A program made the position numbers and the translations under genes. Source: Nomia melanderi (Eukaryota > Arthropoda > Insecta > Hymenoptera > Halictidae). From it: a stretch of 64,000 nucleotides of DNA. Each line of letters opens with the position of its first letter. Position 1 is the first letter of the stretch. Positions 1 to 10,631 of the stretch are shown one piece after another. The stretch covers positions 5,270,001 to 5,334,000 of the forward strand of contig NC_135008.1 in NCBI RefSeq assembly GCF_051020985.1, read 5' to 3'. Under the pieces are notes generated by a model. The model saw nothing but the letters and a program-made list of their open reading frames with translations, did not search any database and was not told the DNA's origin.

Positions 1-1060
1 GTCGCGCTTCGGCAGATAGAGATTGCGTTTCCAGGCAGAATCGAATTTCGGAAAATATCGTCGGGTGTTCCATTTATCGAGATTCATCGACGAAAATCGT
101 ATTCTTACGAATCGGGACGAATCCACACGAGCGAGACGTTTAGAAACAGGGACGACACGCGTGAACGGCGTTCGCGCTGGAAATACACGGAAACCTATTT
201 TAAGCGAAGTACGTTCTCCTATTGAAGCCTAATCTGAAACGAGGCGGAAATAATCGATCCACGGTGCGCCGTTAAACCGGTCGGAGCGACGGGAAGATTG
301 GAAGGCTACGGAAAATACAGCGAGATACTCTGAAATCAAATTCAAATTTCATCTATCGCGCGCCCATTTTTCCTTGGTAACTTCTTCCCTTCTTCGGGAA
401 GACACAGAGTAAACGCCGGCTTGCATGCTAACAACCAACTGCAGCTCGTTTCGCTTTCCTATCTCCAGTTTCGACGTACTGCATCTCATCGCCGGCTGTA
501 TATTTTCCGTTGCTCGTCGGAGCAGACACTTTTTAGGCATCGATCCATTCTGGAAACTGAGATGCTGTATGCTCGTGCAGGGAGTATTAAGTTTCGACTG
601 CTCTGGCCGGCGATAGAGCCGCGTTATCAAAGACGAACGGATTTCGCGTTCGAGCCTCGTATCTCTCGATCAATGCGATCAAATCGCATCGTCCGGTTGA
701 GTTAACCTGTCTCATCCGGATTCCGATCGACTTTCAACGCGTCGTTTAATTCCAGGAGAGACTAACGACTGTAGATTCATCTGATTTCGTCTTATCAGAT
801 TTTGCCTACCAGCCTCGAACTGTAAGCGCTATCCACAGCTGGAAAATCGAGGACGCATTCTGAGAATGATACAATAACACCTGCGGAACGCTGTCGAAAC
901 GACACTATTAACATACAGTCGCGCTTCAGGCTAGATTTCTATACACGTGTCCCCGTTGGAAACGCAGTACACTCGAGTCGTCCACTTTTGCGTACTTTAA
1001 CCGTCTACTATATAAACTCTGCTGGACCTATCGCGATTTTCTAAAAATACGTGTCAATCT
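1..1060. other. Non-coding, nothing recognised
   Basis: No exon with splice signals and no repeat terminus was found. Short open frames around 349-705 lack any recognisable product. Confidence 0.5.
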
Positions 1061-1300
1061 TGACCCTTCGCACTCGAGAGGCGACTGTCAATCACCACTT
1101 GATTCGACACAACAAAACTATGAAGTTGAATATTTAGTATTCTAAATGAAACTTCGTATTGCTATGTGAAATATTCGAATAAAATAGCTTTGTAGCTCAA
1201 TTCATCTGCGAATTATCGTTAAATTAGTTTCAATGTCATCTGTATCTCGTCGGAAAATATTAAATGTTTCCAGTGAAACACTTTCGAGTGTAAAGGGTTA
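1061..1300 (+). mobile_element. TTAA MITE family A, complete copy
   Basis: Left terminus TGACCCTTCGCACTCGAG and right terminus CGAGTGTAAAGGGTTA are inverted repeats of each other with few mismatches. The interior (AAACTATGAAGTTGAATATT, and later ATCTGTATCTCGTCGGAAAA) recurs at 1578-2165 and 29779-29994. There is no coding capacity, so it would depend on a transposase made elsewhere. Confidence 0.8.
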
Positions 1301-1749
1301 GAACACAACCTAGATTTTTAAAACATTCCATCGACTCCGAATAAGTTCCCATAGAACCCTTTCCGGTACGATTTAATCATGACAAATTGTGCATGGTAGA
1401 AGCATTTTATTTCGATTAAAGAAAACAGCATCATTTTATGATTCACACATTTCGTTAATTAAAAGAATATTAATTAAAAGTACCCTACCAAGGTACCACT
1501 AAATAATACACCAATTTAATCCCCATTGGGAACTGTACAAATTTTGTACATGTAAATCATGTCACCTGTTTCAGACAAACGATGAGCGAAAAATTCTTTA
1601 CTGGAAATATTCAAAATTTTCCGACGAGATACAGACGACGTTGTTTGAACCTAATCTAACGATGATTCACAGATAAATTAAGCAACAAAGATATTTTACT
1701 TAAATATTTCACGTAACAATACAAGGTTTAATTTAAAGTACTAAATATT

Positions 1750-2091
1750 GTGGGAATGGATGTATTTGAGTGTGAATAGATATATCGATAAGTGATGAAT
1801 GCGTGTGCAATAGATGAATGACGCGACTGTGTGAGCGCGTTTTGAACGAATGTTCAAAGCATTGGAATATTCTAGATTATATTGATTTTCTCTATAATAA
1901 TGTTCGTTTTTTCTATGAGTCTAGAATATCCCAAATATACGTGAAGTTAATGCATGGCAATGAAAGAATGTTCTAGAAAGTGTGCGAGTGAGACAAGACC
2001 ATCCGAGTATATAAATAGTGCGTTTGATTTAGTTAGTGTTTCATTGTGAGTCAAGAAATAATCATACTGTTTCTAAAATTCCCTTTCCACG
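1750..2091 (+). mobile_element. 342-bp insert carrying a heat-shock promoter, inside a MITE
   Basis: This segment has no similarity to other A copies and sits exactly where the A interior is interrupted. It is flanked by ATATT on both sides (1745-1749 and 2092-2096). Its ends are imperfect inverted repeats, GTGGGAATGG and, reading inward from the other end, GTGGAAAGGG. It therefore looks like a small non-autonomous transposon or captured fragment that moved into the MITE. No open frame of note is inside. The superfamily cannot be decided: the 5-bp flanking repeat and GTGG ends fit no well-known group cleanly. Confidence 0.55.
1847..2045 (+). promoter_or_regulatory. Heat-shock-type promoter: HSE arrays plus TATA box
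   Basis: Four GAA/TTC arrays precede a TATA box. CGAAT-GTTCA lies at 1847-1856. GGAAT-ATTCT-AGATT lies at 1864-1878. AGTCT-AGAAT-ATCCC lies at about 1917-1931. A perfect three-unit site, AGAAT-GTTCT-AGAAA, lies at 1965-1979. Alternating nGAAn/nTTCn pentamers are the binding site of trimeric heat-shock factor. TATATAAATAG follows at 2008-2018, 29 bases after the last array, placing a start site near 2038-2042 (AGTTAGTGTTTCATTGTG). This is the layout of insect Hsp70-type promoters. Only about 50 bases of would-be transcript follow before the host MITE resumes. Activity is inferred. Confidence 0.65.
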
Positions 2092-2165
2092 ATATTTAAC
2101 TTCATAGTTTCGCCGTATCAAATCGAATAATGACCGAGAGTCATCTCTCGAGTGCAAACGGTTAA

Positions 2166-2809
2166 TTCATAAGCGAAGCGTTTCAACTGATTAAAGTCGT
2201 CGCAGCGGCAGCAGCATCGAAGCGCCATAAACTTTATTTGCTTACATCGAATCCAAGGATCACGCGGGCGCGTTATATAAGACGCGTGTGGGGAGGAAAA
2301 CCTTGCAAGCTCCTATCCACGGACGCTCTTTGATAACGTTATTATTCTCTATTTCCAACCAAACGATTCTCCTCCGCCTCCATTCGCTCGCCGACCTTCC
2401 CCGTATTCCCCATTCGACGGCTTACCCGCAGGATGTAACGAAATTCGCGGCAACACACGCTCGCTGTTCCGAAGCGTTGCGCTCCGCATACGTTTCACCA
2501 CTTTACGAGTATGAACATCGAAGGTCGTTCCCGATCCGCCGTCGATTCATCCCCGTCTGGCGTTCTCCTTGCCTTGAACTTCCCTCGGCCCTTTCAAGGT
2601 CGCCGAACGATTTCCACCAGACCGGCTCCGGAAAAACGGAAACGAACTCGGGCCTCTAACTTTTCCATGTTTCCGCGCGACGCGACAAATCTGCCTCCGA
2701 ATTAGATGCTTCTATAGTTGTTTGTGGCTTTCAGACGAGAGCCACGTCTCGTATGGAAATTTTTGTCTCGTATTTATAAATGAAATAAGATGTATGACTC
2801 GCTGATCAA
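2166..2809. other. Non-coding, nothing recognised
   Basis: A GC-richer stretch with an open frame on the plus strand (2288-2659) that has no start context, splice signals or recognisable protein. I take it as chance. Confidence 0.5.
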
Positions 2810-2876
2810 TTAACACTAAAACTACCGAGTAATTGAATTGACTGCTTGAAATTCTTCTGTAGAATCTCCAAGGGTG

Positions 2877-2924
2877 CATTTATTGAGACTTTAATGGACG
2901 GTACATTTATTGAGACTTTAATGG
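2877..2924. repeat. Short tandem duplication, 27-bp period
   Basis: A 21-base segment at 2877-2897 is repeated exactly at 2904-2924 with a 6-base spacer. The second unit contains the TTAA at the left edge of the middle A element. Confidence 0.7.
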
Positions 2925-3390
2925 CAGAGGTGACTCTCACCACCTGACTTCATACAATAAAACTATGAAATTTGATATTTAACCCTTTGCACTCCGGGGG
3001 TGCCAGTCGCCAATTGATTTGACACGGGAAAATTATAGAGTTTGAAATTTAATATTAAACTTTGTACAACGCATCGACGTGTGAAATATTAAAATAAAAC
3101 AGCCTCCTTTCTTAATTTATGTACAATTTCTCGTTAAGTCAGTTTGAAAGAATGTCGTTGGTATTTCATTAAAAAATCTTGAATATTTCTAATGAGAAAC
3201 TTCTAGAGAGCAAAGGGTTAATATTATACCTTATATAATTCATCAATTTAAAAAATATTTCAATAAAATATCTTTGTTCCTCAATGTACGTATAATTTCT
3301 CTTCGAGTTAGTTTCACAAAATATCGTCTTTATCTCATCAGGAAGTGTTCAAGTGTTTCCAGTGAAAAACTTCCGAGTGCAAAGGGTTAA
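2918..3390 (+). mobile_element. TTAA MITE family A, middle element of the nest
   Basis: The right end (TTCCGAGTGCAAAGGGTTAA, 3371-3390) is intact. The left end near the TTAA at 2918 is degenerate. The interior ACTATGAAATTTGATATTTA...ATATTATACC matches the copy at 44743. It is interrupted at its own TTAA by another A element at 2979-3221. Confidence 0.65.
2979..3221 (+). mobile_element. TTAA MITE family A, innermost element of the nest
   Basis: This complete copy runs from TTAACCCTTTGCACTC to GAGAGCAAAGGGTTAA. TTAA at both ends corresponds to a single TTAA in the uninterrupted sequence at 44801-44821 (TTTGATATTTAATATTATAC), so the target site duplication is TTAA. CCCT-type ends plus TTAA are the mark of the piggyBac superfamily. 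Confidence 0.8.
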
Positions 3391-3442
3391 ATCAATTTAA
3401 TAGTTCCTCTGAGAAACATCTGTTACATCTGTAGTTGTAGTG

Positions 3443-3658
3443 TTAACACGTTGGATGACACACAATCGCTGCAATTTCCTTAATTGGACGATGATTATTT
3501 GAGAACATTTCTATATTGTACATAATGCTATCTAATGTGGCATCCAGTTATATGAACGTGCGATAATAATAATGCGAGTCAGTCGAACGATTCAATATTA
3601 CACTTTTTCCATTTTGTGTATTTTACTTTATGGAATTGCACGGAATTTAACGTGTTAA
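3443..3658. mobile_element. TTAA element family E, abutting the B element
   Basis: Left TTAACACGTTGGATGAC and right AATTTAACGTGTTAA are inverted for the first ten bases. The length is 216 bp with no coding capacity. It shares its left TTAA with the right end of the B element, so one inserted at the other's edge. Only one copy is seen in the window. Confidence 0.45.
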
Positions 3659-4391
3659 CGAGTTTTACTCGTGACAAGAATTTTGGGCGACACATGAATA
3701 TCGGGAGTCTGACTCAAGGTGCCCGATTTTTCTCAGTTAAATGGTATGGAAAGGGGTTAACTACCCGACGAAGCTAGTTACGACGATAGGGAAACGTTCG
3801 GATAAATTTCCTATGAGACACGGCTTTTACCTGGGAGCCTCGCTCAACTATGACCCTCCAGGCCGTGGGTGCATCGAATCTAGTATAAGATGCTTATAGC
3901 TTCAAAGCATTTTAAACGCGACCGGCACGCATGAGTTCCGGGAATCATCTATGCGTACGAAGCTGTTCGAAGTTCGCTGAATAATTTCGCGCGTCGATCG
4001 AGTTTTCCATGAAAACACTTTTCACGAGTTTCCGCGGCGATCCCCGTGTGCGAGGCTGGCATCTAGACAACGAGATTCGAAATTTCGTTATCGTAATATA
4101 TTTCATAATCATTTCAAACAAAATTTAACATATTTTGTAATGCTCTGGTAATTAGACTAAGTCTCTATATAAAAACGAGATTTCATATTATCAGTACGCA
4201 ATGTGTTGAACGTTGACTCGGAAATTACTCGGAAACAATTATAATTCGTAACATAACTGTCGTCAAATGAAAATGTTTAATAACTCAAACAACTAGATTA
4301 TAGTGTGACCTAATAATCGTGTACCAAATAATTGATATTTCCTTCTTATTTTTGTTACAAAAGAATAAGTGATACATAAAACGCTGAAGGT
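3659..4391. other. Non-coding, with a partial family D end at about 4133-4215
   Basis: The segment TATATAAAAACGAGATTTCATATTATC...TACGCAATGTGTT at about 4165-4214 matches the right part of the family D element at 9549-9968. I could not find its left end. The rest is unrecognised. Confidence 0.4.
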
Positions 4392-4600
4392 TTAACACTA
4401 AAACTACCGAGCATTTAATACGATTAATCAATATAAAAATTGTAACGATTATTTTCAATTTCTTCAGACATTCATCATAGTATTCAAGTGAAACTATTTG
4501 TTTTCAAGATCATTTCGAACATTCATTGCTTTTAGGATATCAATGATTGCGAAACAAGAAGATCGAAACATTTTGACTGGTACGGTAGTTATAGTGTTAA
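4392..4600 (+). mobile_element. TTAA MITE family B, complete copy
   Basis: TTAACACTAAAACTACCGAG at the left and GGTAGTTATAGTGTTAA at the right. The interior (CAATTTCTTCAGACATTCAT, and ATATCAATGATTGCGAAACA) recurs at 8257-8444 and 52674-52893. Non-coding. Confidence 0.75.
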
Positions 4601-6273
4601 GAACGCTTCTAGAAGAGTAGGAATAATTTCAACTATAGAATTTGCTTTTGATTTGATCGAAATCTTCGCGGTGATAATCTACAATCGGTTAATAACAGTG
4701 AAACACATTTCCCAACGAAACGAAGGTGTCAGGATTATTTCACGTATTTTCTGTTTCACTTTAAATAAAATATCTATCGGTCTGATTGTAACACCCTATA
4801 TTTTTCACGGCCGAGGGGCTTGTTGCCCATCGGGCACCCGAATCCTTTCACCGATGAAAGGTTCCTAACTCGATACCCGTTGCTTCAACGTTTCCACAGA
4901 CCTCCGTTGTTCCCGTTCAATCCTGAAACCTCGCTGCGCTATCGGCGACCAGTGGTATCGATATAACTCGCACAGCGCAACGCTGCTATGCGCAGAATTT
5001 TACGATACCACTGAAAGTTTCGTGATTAATAACGACACACAGGAACATGTTTGACAAACATGCGTGGAATGTTCGCAACTTATTTCGCCGGGGTTTAACA
5101 ATGAATCGGGCGCGTTAGAAATCGTGCGCCGGACTTCGGGAAGATCGTAAATTCTGCGACGATTCCGCATTGCAGGACCACACTAGTTCCAACTGTAAAT
5201 TACTAGTATCCTGAACAAAGCTGTGAAGTTCGCATTAAATTCGTGGCTCCATCGTTCAGCTTTCGGGAACGCGAAATCGCAGGACGGTCCGCGGTACAGT
5301 TATCCCGTTCTATCGCCGTTTTATTCCAAAGTAGGTACTCGGTATCTTTGATAAACGAGGTGTGTTATTGCCGCATTGTTGCAACGGTGCCACTAGGAAT
5401 AAAATTAGTACGCGCGTTAAAACGTACCAACGGGATGTCTGCGCGTGACTTGCCTTTTCCGCTGATTCTCTTCAAAGCACATTCTATTGTAAAACGTGTT
5501 TTCTCTATTCGCAGCCGAACAATATGGAAGCACCATATAAATCGCGAATGTATTCAATACGGTCGCGGTCGTCGGTAATAATCAAGGTGCACGCGATACG
5601 TAACGGCCGGGGCATTTATTACAATTTACTCGGCGCCGCGGGCTCCGTTCTGCTGTAACAAAAATATTCGAACCGCGGGTAATTTCACAGCGGATAAATG
5701 TAACGCGCGGTACGCGGCGGGTAAGGGTGGAAATTCTTTGTCATGGTTTTTCGCACTTCTTCAACCTTCGCGAAGGAAAGATGAAGAAGCTCTTCGACGG
5801 GCCGCTCGTTACGCGGATCCACTTTCTTTCGAGGGATCGCTGGTAACACGCGTAAATAAAATGCAAGATAAAAGTCTCGGCTAATAAAGAGGCCGACGCG
5901 GCGGGCTACGCAGTCTCGATTTACCGGGACCTTGCCTACTCTCACGTAGACCTTCGATAAAGTAGACCCTGTTTGGAGAGTAGAAGAGCTATTAATGATA
6001 ACGACGCGGATAAAAATCCCTGGCTTACAAAGTATGCTTACGCAGCGGACTTACACCGCCCGCCGAGATTACGAAGTTCACGGTGTTCGAAATCTTTATG
6101 GAAATCGATGTACAATCTTTGGAAAAAAAAGTTCGAGATTACTGGAGCTAGCGAACGGGCTGGGATCTGCTGTAATCTAGCTTTAATGATTGCAATCAAA
6201 TTGTCTGCTATCTCGGTTGTTTAGCTTGTTGCTATCTGCATTAATATAATGTGCTTCTGGACGAATAAATGAG
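4601..6273. other. Non-coding, nothing recognised
   Basis: I saw no splice-bounded exon or repeat terminus. The open frame at 5243-5578 has no recognisable product. Confidence 0.5.
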
Positions 6274-6752
6274 TTGATGATTCAAAGATTCAAGCATTCA
6301 AGGATTCAAGGACTCAAGGATTCAAAGATTCAAAGATTCAAAGATTCAAAGATTCAAAGATTCAAAGATTCAAAAATTCAAAGATCCAAAGACTCAAAAT
6401 CTCAAAGAGTCAAAAAGTCAAATATTCAAAGATCCAATGATTCAAAGACTCAAAAGCTCAGAGAATCCAAGATCCAATGATTCAAAAACTCGAAAGCTCA
6501 AATATTCAAAGATCCCATGATTCAAAGACTCAAAAGTTCAAAGATTCAAAGACGAAAAAGCTTAAAAATTCAAAGAATCAAAGAATCAAAGATTTAAGTA
6601 TCCAATCATTCAAAGATTCAAAAGCTCAGACATTCAAACATTCAAATATTCAAACATTCAAACATTCAAACATTCAAACATTCAAACATTCAAACATTCA
6701 AACATTCAAACATTCAAACATTCAAACATTCAAACATTCGAACGCTCAAACA
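6274..6752. repeat. Minisatellite with 8-bp units, two blocks
   Basis: The first block (about 6274-6620) is built on GATTCAAA units with many variants (GACTCAAA, AGCTCAAA, GATCCAAA). The second (about 6630-6745) is a purer run of roughly fourteen ACATTCAA units. The 8-base unit is not a multiple of three and contains no stop codon in the forward frames, which is why open frames run through it. They are not genes. Confidence 0.92.
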
Positions 6753-8048
6753 CTAAGTAAAAAGAATTGAAGACTAAAACCTTTTTTCTTTTAAATCGAT
6801 GAATGTCGAAAATAAATGCCACTACTAATTACTGGTCGCAAAGGTCGACAAAAACCTCGGCATACAGGTAAATCAACCAATCCTGACGGCTGTTCGGAAA
6901 CTGCGGAACGGAGAAAGTTTCCATCTAGTTGAGCTCGGCATTATGCCGGGATAGACAAACGGAACGGGAATTTCAGGATGCGCCGCCGCCGCCGCCTCGT
7001 CTGAAATGGTAATGGCAGGATGCATTCTGCGAGTAACGAGATCCTCCGCGAACAGCGGGGCCAAACGCAACGCGGAAGTTTAATAAACAAACTTGGCTGC
7101 CGTTTGCCGTAGTCGTCTGTAAACGGGGGTTGGAAATTAATGGTGACTCCGCGGATCGTTGTTCCCATCCTAGGACTACTAGTTCAAATTACAAGCGGTA
7201 CGCGACGACGACGTGACGACCATTGAAAACGCGGATATCAATCTTACGTGGCCATTACGATCCTTCGAGATTGTATCGTCACGTTCCACGGCAATTGGTG
7301 ACGGGACACTGTTTTCATGCTCCGCCGTTACGCAACGCCCCGACGATTATTCAACCTGTTCTTTTAATGAAACAACCAACGTCCGGGTTCTTGTACATTT
7401 AACCCTTAGAAACTGAACGCTTTCGAGAACGTTTCCCATAACGTTCGTTCTTCCGAACATAAATCTTTCTTCGAGCAACGATCTATTCATTCGATTGTTC
7501 GCTTCCCAGATTCGACGAACGAAAGCCTCGTGTCGTTCCCGCTACACGCCGATGCGCAATTTGCTCACCTTGCTTATCCATTTAGAGATTAAACTGTATT
7601 AACCCCTTGCACCGCGAGCGCAACGAGTTCATGTTGGAGGGATAAAAGGACTCTTTCCGCGACAATGAAAGAAAAAACAAGAGCTCCGCGCGCAGCACGG
7701 TGCTTCGATGTTTGTTTTCTTTAGCGGCCGTCGGGGATTGATCCTCGCGTCAATAGTCGGCTCCCGATACAGGCTCGTTCCTCTAAAAACGAACCAGCGT
7801 GCTCTTCGAGGGAGCCAGGATTTCAGACTCCACTCAAGAAAACGTGTACTTGCTATCGATCCTCGCCGAGCGGCACATTCAATGATGGACGGGGCTTGAA
7901 ACAACAGAATCCGCTGAATCATTTCGAGGGTTCTAAAAGGGTTGGAAAGGTCTCGCCTCCGGCAATTTTGCTTGGAGACGTGACCCGAAGGAATCAGCGA
8001 CCGGAGGCGCCGAATAGAATTGTAAACTCGATCCTGATTTTCTTCTGG
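6753..8048. other. Non-coding, with a possible isolated family A terminus at about 7598
   Basis: ATTAACCCCTTGCACCGCGAG at about 7597-7617 resembles an A left end, but no matching element follows. A short GCC run lies near 6979-6997. No gene is supported. Confidence 0.4.
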
Positions 8049-8112
8049 TTAACCCTTCGCGCTCGAGAGTTCTTCGTTAGGAACGTCCAACATTCCTGGC
8101 GAGGTGTGTCAA

Positions 8113-8543
8113 TTAACCACTTGCGCTGGAATGACGCGCCACGCACGTCGAGACGTTTCTATCCCAAAATTCTCAATGATGTCTCTCAGATATTGATGAT
8201 CTTGTCGCATTACGCCTATTAGATTACTTCGAAATGTATCACTCTATACAGAATGATTAACACTAGAACTACCGAGCATTTGATACGACTGAAATGTAAT
8301 TGCTATGAATATCGTAGTAATAGATTATTTTCAGTTTCTTCAGACATCATAGTATTCAAGTCAAACTATTTATTTTCAAAATCATTTCGAATATTCCATG
8401 CTTCGAAGATGTCAATAATTGCGAAACAGAAAAACTAGTGTTAACAAGCAAAATAAGTGTACATATGTAAGATAAGTAAAAGCAAAATTCATCGCAGGAG
8501 ACTTTGCCAAATTTCTGAACTCATTTCCAGCGCAAGTGGTTAA
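8113..8543. mobile_element. TTAA element family F, middle of the nest
   Basis: Near-perfect inverted ends: TTAACCACTTGCGCTGGAA at 8113-8131 and, inverted, TTCCAGCGCAAGTGGTTAA at 8525-8543. It lies inside the A element and contains a family B element. No coding capacity. Confidence 0.65.
8257..8444 (+). mobile_element. TTAA MITE family B, innermost element
   Basis: TTAACACTAGAACTACCGAG at the left and ACTAGTGTTAA at the right. The interior matches the copies at 4392-4600 and 52674-52893, including GCGAAACAGAAAAACT near the right end. Confidence 0.75.
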
Positions 8544-8646
8544 GGAACGAAGCTATTTCGTTTCAATAATTAAACATCAAATATCAAACTCCACGATTTT
8601 CTGTATCAAGTCGCACGATTTCCAACGTTCCCCCGTCGAGGGTTAA

Positions 8647-9548
8647 TATTAGAAAATAGATTCTCCGCGAAATAGTTTCGAGAACTTCGGGAATTCGATC
8701 AATATCCGTGAACTACCTGAACTGCACGTAGTTTGAGCCTCAAAGTTGCTCGCGAAGAAAATCCCTTGACGAGTTTAAGATAGTTGTCGGCGGGTTTAGA
8801 GGCTTAAAGAATCTTCGGAATCCTCGTGCTCCGCCGGAAGCTCGAAGGTTTAACCCGGACTCGTGCCGCGGCAGACACGTATCCGCGGTTTTCGGTGTCC
8901 AACCCAGTTCATCGACGAGTCCTCGAAACATCTGAAGGCAGCTAATATGCATGATCCCCTTTTCAAAGTCCTCGCGATCGTAGTTTTCGCCGAGAGTCGG
9001 TCTCGATTCAGAAAAGTTGAAAGAAGGAAACGAGTGGATCATCATCGCGTGATACGCATTGTATAGGGAGGACAATGTAACGCGGGCGAGATTACAGAGA
9101 AAAAGTGGGTCGGAAAGTTGTGGGACGCGGCGCGACCCATTTTTAAATGGACCAGTAAACGGCCGTGCATTGTGTATGCGGCGGGCGACCGTTGCGTTGC
9201 ATTCTCGGGCGAGCGTATCGAGACACATCCCCATTTAGGAGCTTTGTCTATCGTGTATTCCGATTGCGCGCGCCTCGGCCGGGCTGCCGTCGAGCCTCTT
9301 CCCGCGGCAGTATCGTTCCGCGTCAATAACACGCCGTACGTTTTTATTGGGAATAGAATAGTCTGTCTGGGAATATAGCGACGTGTCAATGGCGCGTGAT
9401 TTATTAGAGACAGCGCGGAATACAGAATAATTCGCGACGCGACGGGACGCGCCGGATTGCCGTTTCTCCAACGGCAACTCGAACCTGCCAGGCATTTTCC
9501 TACGAATGTCCTTTGGCTGCGTTAAATATGGAATTACTAGATCACCTC
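8647..9548. other. Non-coding, nothing recognised
   Basis: GC-richer DNA with overlapping open frames on both strands around 8740-9389. None has splice support or a recognisable product. Confidence 0.45.
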
Positions 9549-9968
9549 TTAACGCATTGCGTACCGGCGAATTTTCAGAAAATTGAATTGTGCGGATAAT
9601 TTTCACTGAGGTCAACTTATATCGCTGTACATAGAAAAACTCAGATACATTGTTATGTAGTATACTTTAACGCTAGGTTTACGGATCGCGTCAAATTGAG
9701 GCATATTGGATTTTAGAAATATTATTTTGTAACACAATTACCTACTATCAAATCTCCAGTTTCTACGATCTAACTAAACGAGCATCAATTCTTTTAGGAA
9801 TAATAGAATGAAGTGTACAATAAATGCACGTAAACCTAGTGTTAAGTAGATAATCAATTCGAATTGAATTTTATATATTTTTCAATGCTGTGGTAATTAG
9901 CGAAGTTGCATGGCTGAGTGTCTTTATATAAAAACGAGATTTCTCATTACCGGTGCGCAATGTGTTCA
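9549..9968. mobile_element. TTAA element family D, interrupted by family C
   Basis: The left end TTAACGCATTGCGTACCGG and the right end (inverse of TGAACACATTGCGCACCGG) match at most positions. The right interior is shared with 4133-4215. A family C element occupies 9667-9845. Confidence 0.55.
9667..9845. mobile_element. TTAA element family C, nested in family D
   Basis: TTAACGCTAGGTTTACG at the left and its near-perfect inverse CGTAAACCTAGTGTTAA at the right, 179 bp, non-coding. Single C-like termini also occur at about 10005 and 19635 without obvious partners. Confidence 0.65.
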
Positions 9969-10631
9969 GTAATGTTCGTATCTTAGTCTGCGAGATATTC
10001 TTTAATATTAGCTTTACGGACGTTTATTCTATGCTTTATTCTATTGTTCCCAGAAAGCTACGTGTTCGTTGATATATATCGTGAAAATTATTGCTTCAAC
10101 AATTCAGTATTACAGTGCGCATTCGCACAATTGCAATTTAGTTTCTAAATACCGTTTAAACTCGATGTCAAATTGACGCATTCCGAAAATCTAGTTAGTT
10201 TCGAGGTTGAAACATTAACGGAAAACGATGATCAGTATCAATGAAATTAACGTAAGTATTACATAAAGATAACGTAAATAAATTGCTTATCAGATGCCCC
10301 AATGCATGGCAATTACCTCTGAATCCAACAACTATATTAAAGCAACAAACCTACATCGAAGTTTCTACATTCTTAACGACCGCGAAAGTGGAATCTCAGT
10401 TTCCCTTACATTCACTCAATTATCCGAACTTTCAATTGTTATGTTCTACATATTGGATCCGTTAACAAGAGTTCTTCCACAGAGAATCTAATTTCTCCGC
10501 ACTCGTTAGATACCCAAGTAGATCAGCTAACGATACACGTAGTTCCATCGAGAACGATTACGTTGCAACGACGAAGTTAGTAGAAATTCCGGTGAAACGG
10601 CCGATTTAATCGCGAGATTTCTTTCTTCCAG
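9969..10631. other. AT-rich DNA upstream of the terminal exon, presumably intron
   Basis: It leads into the acceptor at 10630-10631. No upstream exon was found, and the short frames at 10283-10491 lack splice signals. Confidence 0.4.

Larger units (their letters stand above)
1578..2165 (-). mobile_element. TTAA MITE family A, reversed copy split by an insertion
   Basis: Read on the minus strand, the right half (2165-2092: GTTTGCACTCGAGAG ... CTATGAAGTTAAATAT) and the left half (1749-1578: ATATTTAGTACTTTAAATTA onward) are continuous with the copies at 1061-1300 and 29779-29994. The two halves are separated by 342 foreign bases. The outer end near 1578 is degenerate. Confidence 0.7.
2810..3446 (+). 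mobile_element. TTAA element family B, outermost of a three-level nest
   Basis: The left terminus TTAACACTAAAACTACCGAG and the right terminus (inverse of TTAACACTACAACTAC) define an element. Its own sequence is only about 168 bases once the family A copies inside (2918-3390) are removed. Its interior differs from the B copies at 4392 and 8257, so it is a subfamily sharing only ends. Confidence 0.6.
8049..8646 (+). mobile_element. TTAA MITE family A, outermost of a second three-level nest
   Basis: Left TTAACCCTTCGCGCTCGAG, right CGTCGAGGGTTAA. The right-hand interior (AACATCAAATATCAAACTCC) is A-like. The middle is occupied by a family F element at 8113-8543. Confidence 0.6.
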
